Under the pieces are notes generated by a model. That model was given only the letters and a program-made list of their open reading frames with translations, was not told the origin of the DNA and searched no databases. 61,226 bases of DNA, from contig NZ_FNIB01000017.1 of the NCBI RefSeq assembly GCF_900103805.1, forward strand, positions 1-61,226. The letters are read 5' to 3'. The stretch comes from Cryobacterium flavum (GTDB lineage Bacteria > Actinomycetota > Actinomycetes > Actinomycetales > Microbacteriaceae). Positions 49,673 through 59,215 of the stretch are shown here, piece after piece. The stretch's first letter is position 1; each line of letters starts with the position of its first letter. The translations under genes and the position numbers were made by a program.

Positions 49673-51877
49673 ATGACTAAACCAGAGTCGCTACAGTCTT
49701 CAAACCGACTTTGGCCCCGATCCACCAGCCTACTCCTGCTTATTGTGGGCTTCGTATTGAGCGCGATATCGTTTGCTGCCGTTGTAAACATGGGCGAACT
49801 CGCCTGGCACCCAGCGCGGGATGCTGAGCTGAGGGCAACCTATGAGGCCTATCAAGACACAGGCACCCTGCTGATCAAACCCACTGGCTCCGGCTCCTAT
49901 GGTGTCCAGGCTCCCGCAACCGGCCCACTTACGTCAGCGACCTGGGATGATGACCCGGGCTCCTATCTCATCGCGAGCCTGATGAGCCAGGTCACCAATT
50001 CCGATTCCCCATACCCAGGGCTAGCTTTGGCACAGGCCTTCTTGGTCGCGATTCCCTTACTGTGGCTCCCCTTGGCCGTCGCACGTACGCTCAGGAGTGC
50101 TCGGGCAGGTTATGCCCTTATCCTCCTTCCGGCCGTGGTGTGGCTGTTGAATTACGGCACTGTACTCGTGGGAACCGAATACGGTTTGGCTGATTCAGTG
50201 AGCACGCTTCGGGTCTACGCTTTATATGGCATCGCCGCCTCGCTAGCCTTCTTCTCTATCTCGCTTATTCTTCTTTTAAGCACCTACAGGCTCCGGACCA
50301 GCGTGCTGATTACCGCGACGCTGATCATTGGTGTAATCGCAGGATTCGGAAACCTTTCGCGATCCCTGTCCGGGATGGGCGTCGCTGCAACGGTCGGCAT
50401 CCTCTGGTGGCTGCACGTGCGTGGAAGGTGGCGTTGGGCCGCCGCAGCCCTGGCAAGCTTCGCAGCCATTGTTCTCGCGATGACAATTCAAAGTGGCGTA
50501 ATGTCCATGGTCAACACGGACAGAGTCGAGACGACGGGCCAATCGATCGAAGAGATCCCCGACGCCCACACCGCGTGGCACTCCCTATATTTGGGGCTAT
50601 CGTACCCGCAACCGATAACGGGTGGGGAGTCCCGATTTGGCGTCATCTGGTCCGATGAATTTGGCTGGGCACAGGCCCGCGAAGTTGATCCAGAGGTGCT
50701 GGTTGCAAGTGTTGAATACGACGAAGTCTTGCAGGGCTTGTACCTCGAGAAGATCTCATCAGACCCGGTGGGGGCGCTCAAGCTCTACGTCCTCAAGGCA
50801 ATTTATCTCCTTGAGCATTTTGGAGCCATGGTCGCCTTCATCGTTGCGGGATTCGCAATTGGATTTGTTCGAATCGGACGACTGAGACAACCGCTCGGTA
50901 TCGTCGCCGCAATCAGCGCGCCGACTCTTGCTCTCGGTCTGGTGCCTCCGATCATGGTGATGCCCATGCTGTACTACTACTCGGAATTGTCCGCCGTCCT
51001 GGGACTATTGGCCGCCGTCTCCCTCGGAGTTCTTGTCTGGTCGCTGACTACGCTGCCATCCCGAGTGCGTGCCAAGGAACGGCGAAGGTTGCAAGACAGG
51101 AAGTCCACAGTAATGAGCCTCGCCATAGCGGACGTTGAGACAAGCGCCATCGTGCCCCTAGTGGATGATACAAATTCGGTCGTCGCCACCGTTCGAAGCC
51201 TTGGCGACCAGCTGGCGTCGCAGGACCAAATCATAGTTGTCGATACCAGCTCGGCCGATTCAACTCCGGAACAGCTGCAACAGTTGTCGCAGGATTGGCC
51301 GCGCTCCTGCAGAATAGTGCTCGTGAAATCACGACCGGGGTTGGGAAACGCACTTCGAACCGGGGTGCTGCTGAGCTCTGGCCGCAGGATGTTGCTCGTC
51401 GGTAATGCTCTCCCGATAGAACTCCCCGACGCATACGAAGACTTTGACCTTAAGAGCACCGTTTTCATTTTGAATGCCGGCGCCAACACGGATCCGCCTA
51501 CCCCCGCGAGTCGGCAAGTTTCCCCTCAATCTCGTGTTTCCACGTTCATGTTCGAGGCGCTAGTGAAATCTCGCGGCGCAGGCAGGCATCGTACGCTCTT
51601 GGTTGACGGTGACTGGTGCCGCTCGTTCGCTGGCTTATCGAGGGAAGCGGGCCAGTTATGGATCCATGAACTTGTGTTAGCTGCGGAACAACAAGGGCTC
51701 ACTGTTGAGGATCAAAACGAGGCGAGTGCGACCAAGAAGGCACGCCTTCCCTTGTTTCGATCCAGCAGCGCGCGCCATCTCGGAGGAATAATGCGACTCG
51801 CTTTGCATAAGGACGAATACCATGAGGAGAGTTGCGCGCCGCGCGCCGACAACCAGGAAGATTCGCTACGGCGTTGA
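49673..51877 (+). CDS. Membrane protein fused to a GT2-like domain
   Basis: A 734-residue protein. Residues 1-480 have about 11-12 helices resembling a glycan or lipid-processing transporter-like module (SLLLLIVGFVLSAISF, SLAFFSISLILLLS, AVLGLLAAVSLGVLVW), with two soluble loops (about 55-110, 290-350). Residues about 490-734 are a soluble domain with a GT2-like pattern: SAIVPLVDDTNSVVATVRSLGDQLASQDQIIVVDTSSADSTPEQLQ and GLGNALRTGVLLSSGRRMLLVGNALPIELPDAYEDFD. The catalytic DxD is replaced by VGN, so activity is doubtful. Start ATG 49673. Last gene before the IS insertion. Confidence 0.75.
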   Translation: MTKPESLQSSNRLWPRSTSLLLLIVGFVLSAISFAAVVNMGELAWHPARDAELRATYEAYQDTGTLLIKPTGSGSYGVQAPATGPLTSATWDDDPGSYLIASLMSQVTNSDSPYPGLALAQAFLVAIPLLWLPLAVARTLRSARAGYALILLPAVVWLLNYGTVLVGTEYGLADSVSTLRVYALYGIAASLAFFSISLILLLSTYRLRTSVLITATLIIGVIAGFGNLSRSLSGMGVAATVGILWWLHVRGRWRWAAAALASFAAIVLAMTIQSGVMSMVNTDRVETTGQSIEEIPDAHTAWHSLYLGLSYPQPITGGESRFGVIWSDEFGWAQAREVDPEVLVASVEYDEVLQGLYLEKISSDPVGALKLYVLKAIYLLEHFGAMVAFIVAGFAIGFVRIGRLRQPLGIVAAISAPTLALGLVPPIMVMPMLYYYSELSAVLGLLAAVSLGVLVWSLTTLPSRVRAKERRRLQDRKSTVMSLAIADVETSAIVPLVDDTNSVVATVRSLGDQLASQDQIIVVDTSSADSTPEQLQQLSQDWPRSCRIVLVKSRPGLGNALRTGVLLSSGRRMLLVGNALPIELPDAYEDFDLKSTVFILNAGANTDPPTPASRQVSPQSRVSTFMFEALVKSRGAGRHRTLLVDGDWCRSFAGLSREAGQLWIHELVLAAEQQGLTVEDQNEASATKKARLPLFRSSSARHLGGIMRLALHKDEYHEESCAPRADNQEDSLRR

Positions 51878-52081
51878 TCCGGTACGTTTCAATCAACGAG
51901 CAGTGCGAGCAGAGTTCGGCTGAGTATTTGCGCTCGTGGGGGCCAGTGTTATTGACGTTCGGGGCCACGGGGTGATGTGGCGAGTAGCGCGTTTCGGGGC
52001 CACCGAATATTTCCGTTCGGGGCCATCTGTTTAGCTCCTTCTGCCGCGTTTATAGGCACGCGGCAGAAGGAGTAATCAATA

Positions 52082-52739
52082 ATGGTACGAAGGATTCAAG
52101 CCAAGCGGGTGCTGGAACTCCGCGCTGACGGCATGACGGGGCGCGCGATCGCCTTGTCGCAGGGCATGTCGCGCAAGAGTGTGCTGGCGGTGTTCGACGC
52201 CGCCGACAAAGCGGGCATCGACCGTGACGTTCACGTGAATCGCAGCGATGCGGAGGTGTATTCGTTGCTGTTCCCGGGGCGCGGCGAGCACGAAAGTGTG
52301 TTCGTGCAGCCGGATTGGGACGCGGTGCATAAGGAGCTCGCCAAGGTCGGAGTGACGCTGAAATTGCTCCATAGCGAGTACGTCGACGGGTGCGCGGTGA
52401 AAGAGCAGCCGGCGATGGGTTACGACCGATTCTGCAAGGCGTATGCGACGCATACGCTGATCACGGGGGCGGCGTCCCGGGTGGGTCATAAGGCCGGGCG
52501 GACGGTCGAGGTCGACTGGTCAGGACCGACGATGCATCTCACCGACCCGGTCACGGGAGAGACGTCGCGGGTGTATTTGTTCGTCGCGTGCCTGCCGTTT
52601 TCCCGGTATGCGTTCGTCGAGCCGGCGTTGGATATGCGGCAAGACACCTGGCTGCTGGCCAACGTCGCGAAGTTCGAGTGGTTCGACGGAACGGTTCCCC
52701 GGATCGTGCCCGACAATTTGAAGACCGGAGTGATCAAAC
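52082..52739 (+). pseudogene. istA: istA of the outer IS21 element, 5' part
   Basis: Encodes the first 219 residues of an IS21 transposase: HTH (VRRIQAKRVLELRADGMTGRAIALSQGMSRKSVLAVFDAADKAG), then EVDWSGPTM (first catalytic Asp) and PDNLKTGVIK (second Asp). The inner IS starts at 52740, cutting the catalytic domain between the second Asp and the Glu. The frame runs a few codons into the inner element and stops. The rest of the gene resumes at 55284. Confidence 0.9.
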
Positions 52740-52851
52740 TGAGTATTTGAGGCTTTGAGCACCACCCAATCGTGCGGTTCAGCACCACCGATCGTGCGGG
52801 AGAGCGCCAGTGGTGGTGTGGTTGGGAACCACTGACGCCCTCCGTACTGGA

Positions 52852-53572
52852 TTAGACGCTGGTCAGCGCGGTGTGTTCCCTCATGTTGTAGGTTCCGGTC
52901 TCGACCCAGACCGTGTTGTGGATGATCCGGTCCATGATCGCGTCCGCGTGAACGCCGGAGCCGAGGCGCTGGTGCCAGTCCTTCTGCGAATACTGCGTGC
53001 AGAACACCGCATTGATTCCACATGCCGCGCATTGATTCCGTCGGCCGGTCCAGCAACCACTCGTCAACAACGAGCAACGTGAACGCGGCGTATTTGCGGA
53101 GGAACTTGCCGGACCCGCCGGGGCTGTCTTGCGCGGCGACCCAGGCTTCTTCGAGGTCGGGCATGCGGACATAGTGGGCGCGGATGCGATGCTCGCAGGC
53201 GCGTTTAGCGATTGCGCAGCCCAGATACGACTTTCCCGACCCGGTGAATCCTTGGAAGACGACGTTCTGCTGTCGGGCCACGAAGGAGCATGTGCCGAGC
53301 TGGGTCAGTAGCTGGCGGTTGAGGCTGCGTTCGTCGAGCAGATCGATGCGGCGCAGGTCAGCGTTCGGGTAACGCAGCCCCGCCCGCCGGATCAGACCCT
53401 CGACTTTGGAGTGCGTGAAGGTGGAATAGGCGTCGTCGACGACCAGCCGCACTCGCTCTTCGAACGGCATGCCGATGCTGAGGGTTTCGTCCTGGCTGTC
53501 GATCGCTTCCAGGAGCTCGCCGGCGTTCATCTCGCGCAACTTGCGTTTGGTCTCCCCGTCCAGCCGACTCAT
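52852..53572 (-). pseudogene. istB: istB of the inner IS21 element, disrupted
   Basis: IstB AAA+ helper protein: MSRLDGETKRKLREMNAGELLEAID, Walker A GFTGSGKSYLG and VVDEWLLDRP (Walker B) are intact in the first frame. Near 53030-53010 the expected LLELMERRYD...STVFCTQYSQKDWHQ is replaced, with GGAATCAATGCG present twice, consistent with a deletion between short repeats; the correct C-terminus (DWHQRLGSGVHADAIMDRIIHNTVWVETGTYNMREH) continues in another frame to 52852. ATGA overlap with istA at 53569-53572. Confidence 0.85.
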
Positions 53573-55125
53573 CCGGTGCCGCCGGCGTAATAGGCGCTGC
53601 CGCGGACATATCCGCCGTCGTCAGCCTCAGACCGATCGGGGACGTTCCCCGTTTTGTCTTGCCCGGTGTCGAGGATCGGCCGCAGGTGCGCATACCGCGG
53701 GGAGCGGATCGGCCCCCGCAACGCCAGCTCGCAGGCCGCCTCCACTCGGGTCGGGGAGAACCGGCGCGACAGGCGCAGCACCGCCAACGCTGGGTCGTAG
53801 CCGGCCTCCTCGATCGAGGCGGCTTCGAAGATCTTGCCGATCACCGTCACCGTGGCCGGGCCCATCCGGGCGGCCCAGTCGTCGATCCGGACCCGGTCCC
53901 AGGCCTGCCAACTGCGCCCCTCGGGCAGGTCAGCATCGTTGGTCTGATACTGATTCGTCGTGATGGCCGGCAGCAGCAGATGACTAGTGAGACGCTCGTA
54001 GTTCCGATAGACCTCCAGCATCGTGTCCGTGACGCGAAGGTCCACGGAGCCGCCGATGTGGCCGAAGGGGACGGAGTAGAAGTTCTTCGCCCAGACCAGG
54101 TGAGCGTTCTTATTCACCTTGCGTTTGTAGGACCACGTGCTGATCTCGAACGAGGCCGCTGGCAGCGGCTGCATCAGCGGCTTCTCCTCCGCGGTGAACA
54201 CGCTCAGCCGAGACCCGTCGCGTTTCTGAAACGAATGCCGGTTATAAGCATCGATCTGCTCAGCGATCCGAATCCGCAACTGCGGCAGGGACGTGAACTG
54301 CTCGTGCCTGAGGCCAGCGATGACCCAGGTCGCGACATGGGAAACGGTGTTCTCGACGCTGGCCTTGTCTTTAGGCGCCCGGACGCGGCCCGGCAACACC
54401 GCTGCCGAATAGTGCGCTGCCATCTCGCGGTAGGCGTCGTTGAGAACAATCTCGCCCTCGCGCGGGTGGGAAATCACCCCGGTCTTCAAGTTGTCCGGCA
54501 CCAGACGCGGCACGCTCCCGCCAAAGAAAGCGAACATCGCCGTGTGGGCGCGCAGCCACGACTCCTGCCGCATATCCAACGTGGCTTCCACGAACGCATA
54601 CCGGCTGAACGGCAGACACGCGACGAACAAATACACCTTCGAGATCTCGCCCGTGGTCGGATCCAACAGCTGCATCGTGGGCCCCGACCAGTCGACTTCG
54701 ATGCTGCGGCCGGCCTTGTGGCCAACGCGGGACGACGCGCCAGTCACGGCGGCGTAGTCGCCATAGAGCCGGCAGAACCGGTCGTAACTCATCACGGCCT
54801 GCCCGGCACGAGAAGACGCGTCGACATACTCTTGGTGCAAGAGCTTCAACGTCACTCCCACACGGGCCAGCTCGGTGTGCACCCGCGGCCAGTCCGGCTG
54901 CACAAAGACACTCTCCCGGACCCCGCGGCCAGGAAACAACGCCGCATAGACCTCCGCCTCGGACATCTCCGCGACATCGTTCCAACCGAGACCCAGCCGG
55001 TCCTCCGCATCAAGGACCGCTTGAATGCTGTGCCGGGATATCCCGTGAGCAGACTCAATCGCTCGTCGCGACAAACTTTGATTACGTAGCTGCAACACCA
55101 GCTTCGCTTTGATCTTCCGTACCAT
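53569..55125 (-). CDS. istA: IstA transposase of the inner IS21 element
   Basis: A complete 518-residue DDE transposase: HTH VRKIKAKLVLQLRNQSLSRRAIESAHGISRHSIQAVLDAEDRLG, catalytic triad in EVDWSGPTMQLL, PDNLKTGVISHPREG and DKASVENTV, then the C-terminal beta-barrel-like region through VRGSAYYAGG. Start ATG 55125 with AAGGAG seven bases upstream; the upstream MMLAVQ is rejected. Probably active in strand transfer but would need an IstB from elsewhere because its own istB is broken. Confidence 0.92.
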   Translation of the reverse strand: MVRKIKAKLVLQLRNQSLSRRAIESAHGISRHSIQAVLDAEDRLGLGWNDVAEMSEAEVYAALFPGRGVRESVFVQPDWPRVHTELARVGVTLKLLHQEYVDASSRAGQAVMSYDRFCRLYGDYAAVTGASSRVGHKAGRSIEVDWSGPTMQLLDPTTGEISKVYLFVACLPFSRYAFVEATLDMRQESWLRAHTAMFAFFGGSVPRLVPDNLKTGVISHPREGEIVLNDAYREMAAHYSAAVLPGRVRAPKDKASVENTVSHVATWVIAGLRHEQFTSLPQLRIRIAEQIDAYNRHSFQKRDGSRLSVFTAEEKPLMQPLPAASFEISTWSYKRKVNKNAHLVWAKNFYSVPFGHIGGSVDLRVTDTMLEVYRNYERLTSHLLLPAITTNQYQTNDADLPEGRSWQAWDRVRIDDWAARMGPATVTVIGKIFEAASIEEAGYDPALAVLRLSRRFSPTRVEAACELALRGPIRSPRYAHLRPILDTGQDKTGNVPDRSEADDGGYVRGSAYYAGGTG

Positions 55126-55283
55126 TACCGGTACTCCTTCCACCACGTGGCCATCACATGGTGGAAGGAGCCTTTCAGGTGGTGCTCGACCATGCCGGGA
55201 GTGGTGCTGAACAGCGAGCATCACGAATCTGAACAGTGGCGCTCACCCGCACCACCGGTGGAGCCCACAGAAGCCAATATTCA

Positions 55284-56204
55284 AACAAGCACCCTCGCGA
55301 GGGTGAGATCGTGTTGAACGACGCCTACCGCCAGATGGCCGCGCACTACTCGGCCGCAGTGCTGCCGGGCAGACCTCGGGCACCAACAGACAAGGCATCC
55401 GTGGAAAATACGGTCGCCCATGTTGCGACGTGGGTGATCGCCGGATTGCGTCACCGGAGCTTCGGAACGCTCCCCGATCTGCGGGGCGCGATCCGGGAAC
55501 GCATGGATGCCTATAACCGGGAACCGTTCCAGAAACGCGCCGGCTCCCGCCTCAGTGTGTTTGAAACCGAGGACAAAGCGCTGTTGCGGCCGTTGCCGTC
55601 GGCTCCGTATGAGATCAGCCGGTGGATTATGGGGCGTCGGGTGCAAAAGAACGGGCATGTGGTCTGGGAGAAGAACTTCTACTCCGTCCCCTACGCGCAG
55701 ATCGGCCAGGGCGTCGACCTGCGCATCACCAGCCAGGTGCTGGAGGTTTATCGCAATCATGAGCGTCTCACCAGCCACCTCTTGTTCGGTGAGCATGTTG
55801 TGAACGAATACCGCACGAACGATGCCGACCAGCCTCAGGGTGAGAAATATCGGGAATGGGACACCGTCAGAATTCGGGCCTGGGCTGACCGGGTCGGCCC
55901 GCACATGGTGACCGTCGTCAACAGGATCTTCGACTCTGTCCCCGTGGAGGAACAAGGCTTTGACGCGGCCCTCGCCGTGCTGCGGCTGAGCCGCCGATAC
56001 TCCAGCGAGAGGGTGGAGAAAACATGTCAGATCGCGCTCGACGGTCGCGTCCGCTCGCCCCGATATGCGCACCTGCAGCCGATCCTGGAGACCGGGCAAG
56101 ACAAGAAGAGCACCCGCAGGATGCCGCAGTTCGAACCCACCGAACCCGAAACTGGCGGCTATGTTCGCGGCGCCGACTACTACGCCGGAGGCGGTGCACG
56201 ATGA
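55284..56204 (+). pseudogene. istA: istA of the outer IS21 element, 3' part
   Basis: Resumes the outer transposase from HPREGEIVLNDAYRQMAAHYSAAVLPGRPRAP through DKASVENTV (catalytic Glu) to VRGADYYAGGGAR. ATGA overlap with istB at 56201-56204. Joining the two halves leaves a frame mismatch of one or two bases at the junction, so excision alone would not restore the gene. Confidence 0.88.
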
Positions 56205-56954
56205 GTCGGATCGATATCGAGACCAAACGCAAACTCCGCGAGATGGGTGTCACCACATTGTTGGATGCCTTCGACGCCCAGGACGATACCCTGACGCTGG
56301 GTTTGGCGTTTGAGGAGAAGATCAAGCTGGCCGTCGATGACGCCCATTCCGTCTTCACCCAAACGAAGGTCGAGGGGCTGATCCGCCGGGCGAACCTGCG
56401 CTATCCGAACGCTGACCTGCGCCGTCTGGACCTCGTCGAGGAACGTGGACTTGACCGGTCAATGATCGCGGGACTTGGCACGTGCTCGTTCATCGACCGG
56501 CAGCAGAACGTCGTGTTTCAGGGCTTCACCGGGTCGGGGAAGTCGTATCTGGGGTGCGCCCTGGCGAAAGCAGCCTGCCTGCACCGGGTGCGGGCGCATT
56601 ACATTCGGATGCCAGAGCTTGAAGAGGCCTGGCAGCTGGCCCGCGATAAACCCGCCGGGACCACGAAGTTCTTGAACAAGTACGCCGCGTTCACGCTCCT
56701 GGTGATCGATGAATGACTCCTGGACGAGCCCGACGAGAGCACCAGAAGCATGCTGCTGGAACTCCTCGAGCGACGCTACGACCAAGCATCAACGGTCTTT
56801 TGCACCCAATACGCAAAAAATGGATTGGCACCAGCTCCTCGGCTCCGGGGTTCACGCCGACGCGATCATGGACCGCATCGTCCACAACACCATCTGGGTC
56901 GAGACCGGCGGCCACAACATGAGAGAACACACCGCCGGCCAGGTCAAGGCATAA
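56201..56954 (+). pseudogene. istB: istB of the outer IS21 element, with nonsense codon and frameshift
   Basis: MSRIDIETKRKLREMGVTTLLDAFDAQDDTL, Walker A GFTGSGKSYLG and LLVIDE, then TGA at 56714-56716 where the family has Trp (VDEWLLD). The same frame continues LLDEPDESTRSMLLELLERRYDQASTVFCTQYAK and then shifts at an A6 run near 56815; the correct end DWHQLLGSGVHADAIMDRIVHNTIWVETGGHNMREHTAGQVKA is in the next frame to 56954. Confidence 0.88.
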
Positions 56955-57091
56955 AGACTCGCGTGGTCGGGTGCCGTTGGCCCCCGACCACGCGACAGCC
57001 CGGCACTCGAAGACAATACCTGCGGCCCCCGCAGGCAATATTCAGTGGCCCCTAAACACTCAAATACTCATCCAGGAACCGCGGTTCGTCC

Positions 57092-58051
57092 CTACCTGAA
57101 TGTACGAGACGGCGCAGCCCGGAGGAATGAGCTGCGAATATCCTGCAGGGTGCGAGCGATCCCGTCCGTCAGGTTGGTCTTCGCACGATGGTCGAGTTCG
57201 GGCCAATACCGAGACTGAAGACGCAGGTCGATATTCTGCAGCGCAGACTGTGGGGATGAACCCATGACAATCTCCGGGCGTCGACCGGATACGCGCCGGA
57301 ACTCGCTCAGCAACGCCCCAATGCTCACCGAACGCCCGGCAGCAATAATCTTGATATGAAACGGCGCACCTGTGCTCTGCCGCAGGCGCCTACAGCCCGC
57401 AACGATTAGCTCAGCTCCATCATCGACGTACAGGTAATCCCGCAAGGTATCGAGGGAGACGAAAACCGACAGCGGCTTGCGAGTCAAACTCGACAGGGAT
57501 AGGTGTGAAATCAGCCCCTGCGGCTTCGCCAGACTCTGCCCCGGCCCATAAAGGTTTGAGATTCGACCGACGAGACAACGAACCCCAGTCGACTTCGAGA
57601 ACGCCGCCGTTGCGTTTTCAATTGCTATCTTGGCCCAGCCGTAATCGCCTAAGGGCGCTGTTTCGGACAATTCGTGGAACGGTGCCCCGTGAGAGCCCCC
57701 GTAGACCCCGCCAGCTGACGAAGCAACAAAAAAGCTCCCGCGCTCCAACGAATTCGCAGACAGACCCCGCGCCGATTCGAGAAATGCTTCGAAGGTGCTG
57801 ACCTCCGCGCGAAACGCCTCAGCATTCGAACCAGTAACCCCCACGCCGGCACACCAGTAGACCTGCCAGTCCCGTCCGTCCGAAGTAGCCACGAGATGGC
57901 TCAGACCAGCGGCCAGATCTGTGACAGCGTCCGGAGTGCCCCACCGCACCCGAGGACCGCGTACCACGATCTCCCCCACCGCCTGTAGGTGCCTCACCAG
58001 GCCAGAGCCCAACAGTCCACCCGCTCCTATCACCCAGCTGAGTGGATACAT
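57092..58051 (-). CDS. NAD-dependent epimerase/dehydratase (nucleotide-sugar SDR)
   Basis: A 319-residue SDR: MYPLSWVIGAGGLLGSGLVRHL (Rossmann GAGGLLGS), WCAGVGVTGSN, FVASSAGGVYGGSHGAPFHE (Ser of the catalytic triad), DYGWAKIAIEN (YxxxK-like with Tyr-Gly-Trp-Ala-Lys) and FVSLDTLRDYLYVDDGAELIV. It overlaps the upstream GT gene by one base (TAATG). Possibly a dTDP- or UDP-sugar epimerase/reductase for the same polysaccharide. Its 3' end is only 21 bp from the IS boundary. Confidence 0.82.
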   Translation of the reverse strand: MYPLSWVIGAGGLLGSGLVRHLQAVGEIVVRGPRVRWGTPDAVTDLAAGLSHLVATSDGRDWQVYWCAGVGVTGSNAEAFRAEVSTFEAFLESARGLSANSLERGSFFVASSAGGVYGGSHGAPFHELSETAPLGDYGWAKIAIENATAAFSKSTGVRCLVGRISNLYGPGQSLAKPQGLISHLSLSSLTRKPLSVFVSLDTLRDYLYVDDGAELIVAGCRRLRQSTGAPFHIKIIAAGRSVSIGALLSEFRRVSGRRPEIVMGSSPQSALQNIDLRLQSRYWPELDHRAKTNLTDGIARTLQDIRSSFLRAAPSRTFR

Positions 58052-59052
58052 TAGGGCTGTTGGCCTCGTCCTAGCGGGCCGTCTCGCATGTCGCTCGCGA
58101 TCAGGTATGGAGGCTTGCCCATCGCCATGTTCACGGCCAGGCCAAGGTACTCGGCAACCATCCCCAATGAAAAGAGCACGGCCCCTGACGCCAGCAGCAT
58201 CACAGTCATGGTCGAGGTCCAGCCGGCTGGCAATGCCCCGTCAAAAAGCCGTTGAACCACGAAAACAATCGCCAAGACCACCCCGGCGATTGCGAAGATA
58301 GCGCCAATGGCGGAGACGATACGTAAGGCACGAGTCCCGCTTGAGAGGACCAGTCTCCAAAAATGGCTGACAAGAGATCGCGCCGAGTACCCTGAAACAC
58401 GCTGCCCCTCGTCGCGAAACACGACGTCAGCGGTGGCGGTGCGGGAGGCGACCCATCCGAGGGCCACGTCGAGGTAAATACCAGACCCGGCATACGCAGC
58501 AACACTGCGACCGACTTCACCCAAAATCAGGCGAAAACTTTGAAAGTCGGTTGTTGACTGCCCGGGTGCCAGCCGCGAAATAATCCATTTCGATGCTCTC
58601 GAAGCAACATTTCGAAGCGGTCCATGAGGGGGTTCGTTAGTCGGCTTGGCGTAGACAACCGGCGAATAATTTCGAAGTGCTGAGTCGAGAAGCAGTCCAA
58701 TATCCGCTGGATCATGCTGGCCGTCCTCATCGAGCGTCGCAATCCATTCGGACCCGCTCGACGCCATGCCCGCAAGAGTCGCCGAGTGCTGGCCAAAATT
58801 GCGGCTGAGCCAAACGGCGCGAACGAAATCGTACCGATCCACGAGTTTGCGGATGACGTCCGCTGACCGGTCAGGCCCATTGTCGAAGACCAGGAGCGCC
58901 TCGGTTACGCGCCACTCGACACCACCAGCGGTGGTGCGGACATCCGTGAAATCGGCTATTTCAGCGATAAGACTTGCAAGGGTCAACTCACCTTTGTAAA
59001 CCGGAATCACTACGGAAACGAGGTGCGGTTTGGAGGATGGGTCTGTATGCAT
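58051..59052 (-). CDS. Family 2 glycosyltransferase with two C-terminal helices (GtrB/DPM-like)
   Basis: A 333-residue GT2: VSVVIPVYKGELTLASLIAEIADF, LVFDNGPDRSADVIRKLVDRY, AVWLSRNFGQHSATLAGMASSGSEWIATLDEDGQHDPADIG (DxD) and STTDFQSFRLI, plus two helices (AIGAIFAIAGVVLAIVFVV, MTVMLLASGAVLFSLGMVAEYLG), the GtrB/DPM2 layout. Start ATG 59052. Likely makes and flips a polyprenyl-P-sugar. First of a two-gene unit with the epimerase. Confidence 0.87.
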   Translation of the reverse strand: MHTDPSSKPHLVSVVIPVYKGELTLASLIAEIADFTDVRTTAGGVEWRVTEALLVFDNGPDRSADVIRKLVDRYDFVRAVWLSRNFGQHSATLAGMASSGSEWIATLDEDGQHDPADIGLLLDSALRNYSPVVYAKPTNEPPHGPLRNVASRASKWIISRLAPGQSTTDFQSFRLILGEVGRSVAAYAGSGIYLDVALGWVASRTATADVVFRDEGQRVSGYSARSLVSHFWRLVLSSGTRALRIVSAIGAIFAIAGVVLAIVFVVQRLFDGALPAGWTSTMTVMLLASGAVLFSLGMVAEYLGLAVNMAMGKPPYLIASDMRDGPLGRGQQP

Positions 59053-59215
59053 GGAGGCTTTCTGTACCGAGCAGCGAGAGGTCCCTGCTTTAAAAGACTA
59101 TCAAATTGGGTCACGTTTTCGGTAACGTCCTGCAGTTCATGAGGTCGACGATGTGGCCATCGGGGCATCTGGCGCTACAACTTAGCTCAAGCCAGCCCAT
59201 GCAGTGCAAGATTCC

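Larger units (their letters stand above)
52740..55283 (-). mobile_element. IS21-family element (inner), inserted in istA of the outer element
   Basis: Left end TGAGTATTTGAGGCTTTGAG at 52740; right end complement TGAATATTGGCTTC read from 55283. Inverted GAGCACCACC, CAGCACCAC and GAGCGCCA subrepeats lie near both ends. It carries istA (53569-55125) and istB (52852-53572) on the minus strand. Length 2544 bp. The adjacent AAC on each side could be a short target duplication but is not convincing. Confidence 0.85.
51921..57070 (+). mobile_element. IS21-family element (outer), interrupted by a second IS21 element
   Basis: Terminal inverted repeats TGAGTATTTG at 51921-51930 and CAAATACTCA at 57061-57070. 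Near the left end are three GTTTCGGGGCCAC-like repeats (about 51955, 51990, 52015); the right end has GGGGCCACTGAATATT in inverted orientation. It encodes istA (interrupted) and istB (broken). Without the inner element (52740-55283) the length is about 2.6 kb, normal for IS21. No target duplication is visible: left flank GAGTTCGGC, right flank TCCAGGAAC. It lies 43 bp after the 51877 stop and 21 bp before the 57092 stop. Confidence 0.9.

Noticed and set aside
52520..52851. C-terminal extension of the inner istB frame to 52520
   Set aside because: This is frameshifted readthrough beyond the element end into antisense of the outer istA; the family-like C-terminus is in another frame and ends at 52852.
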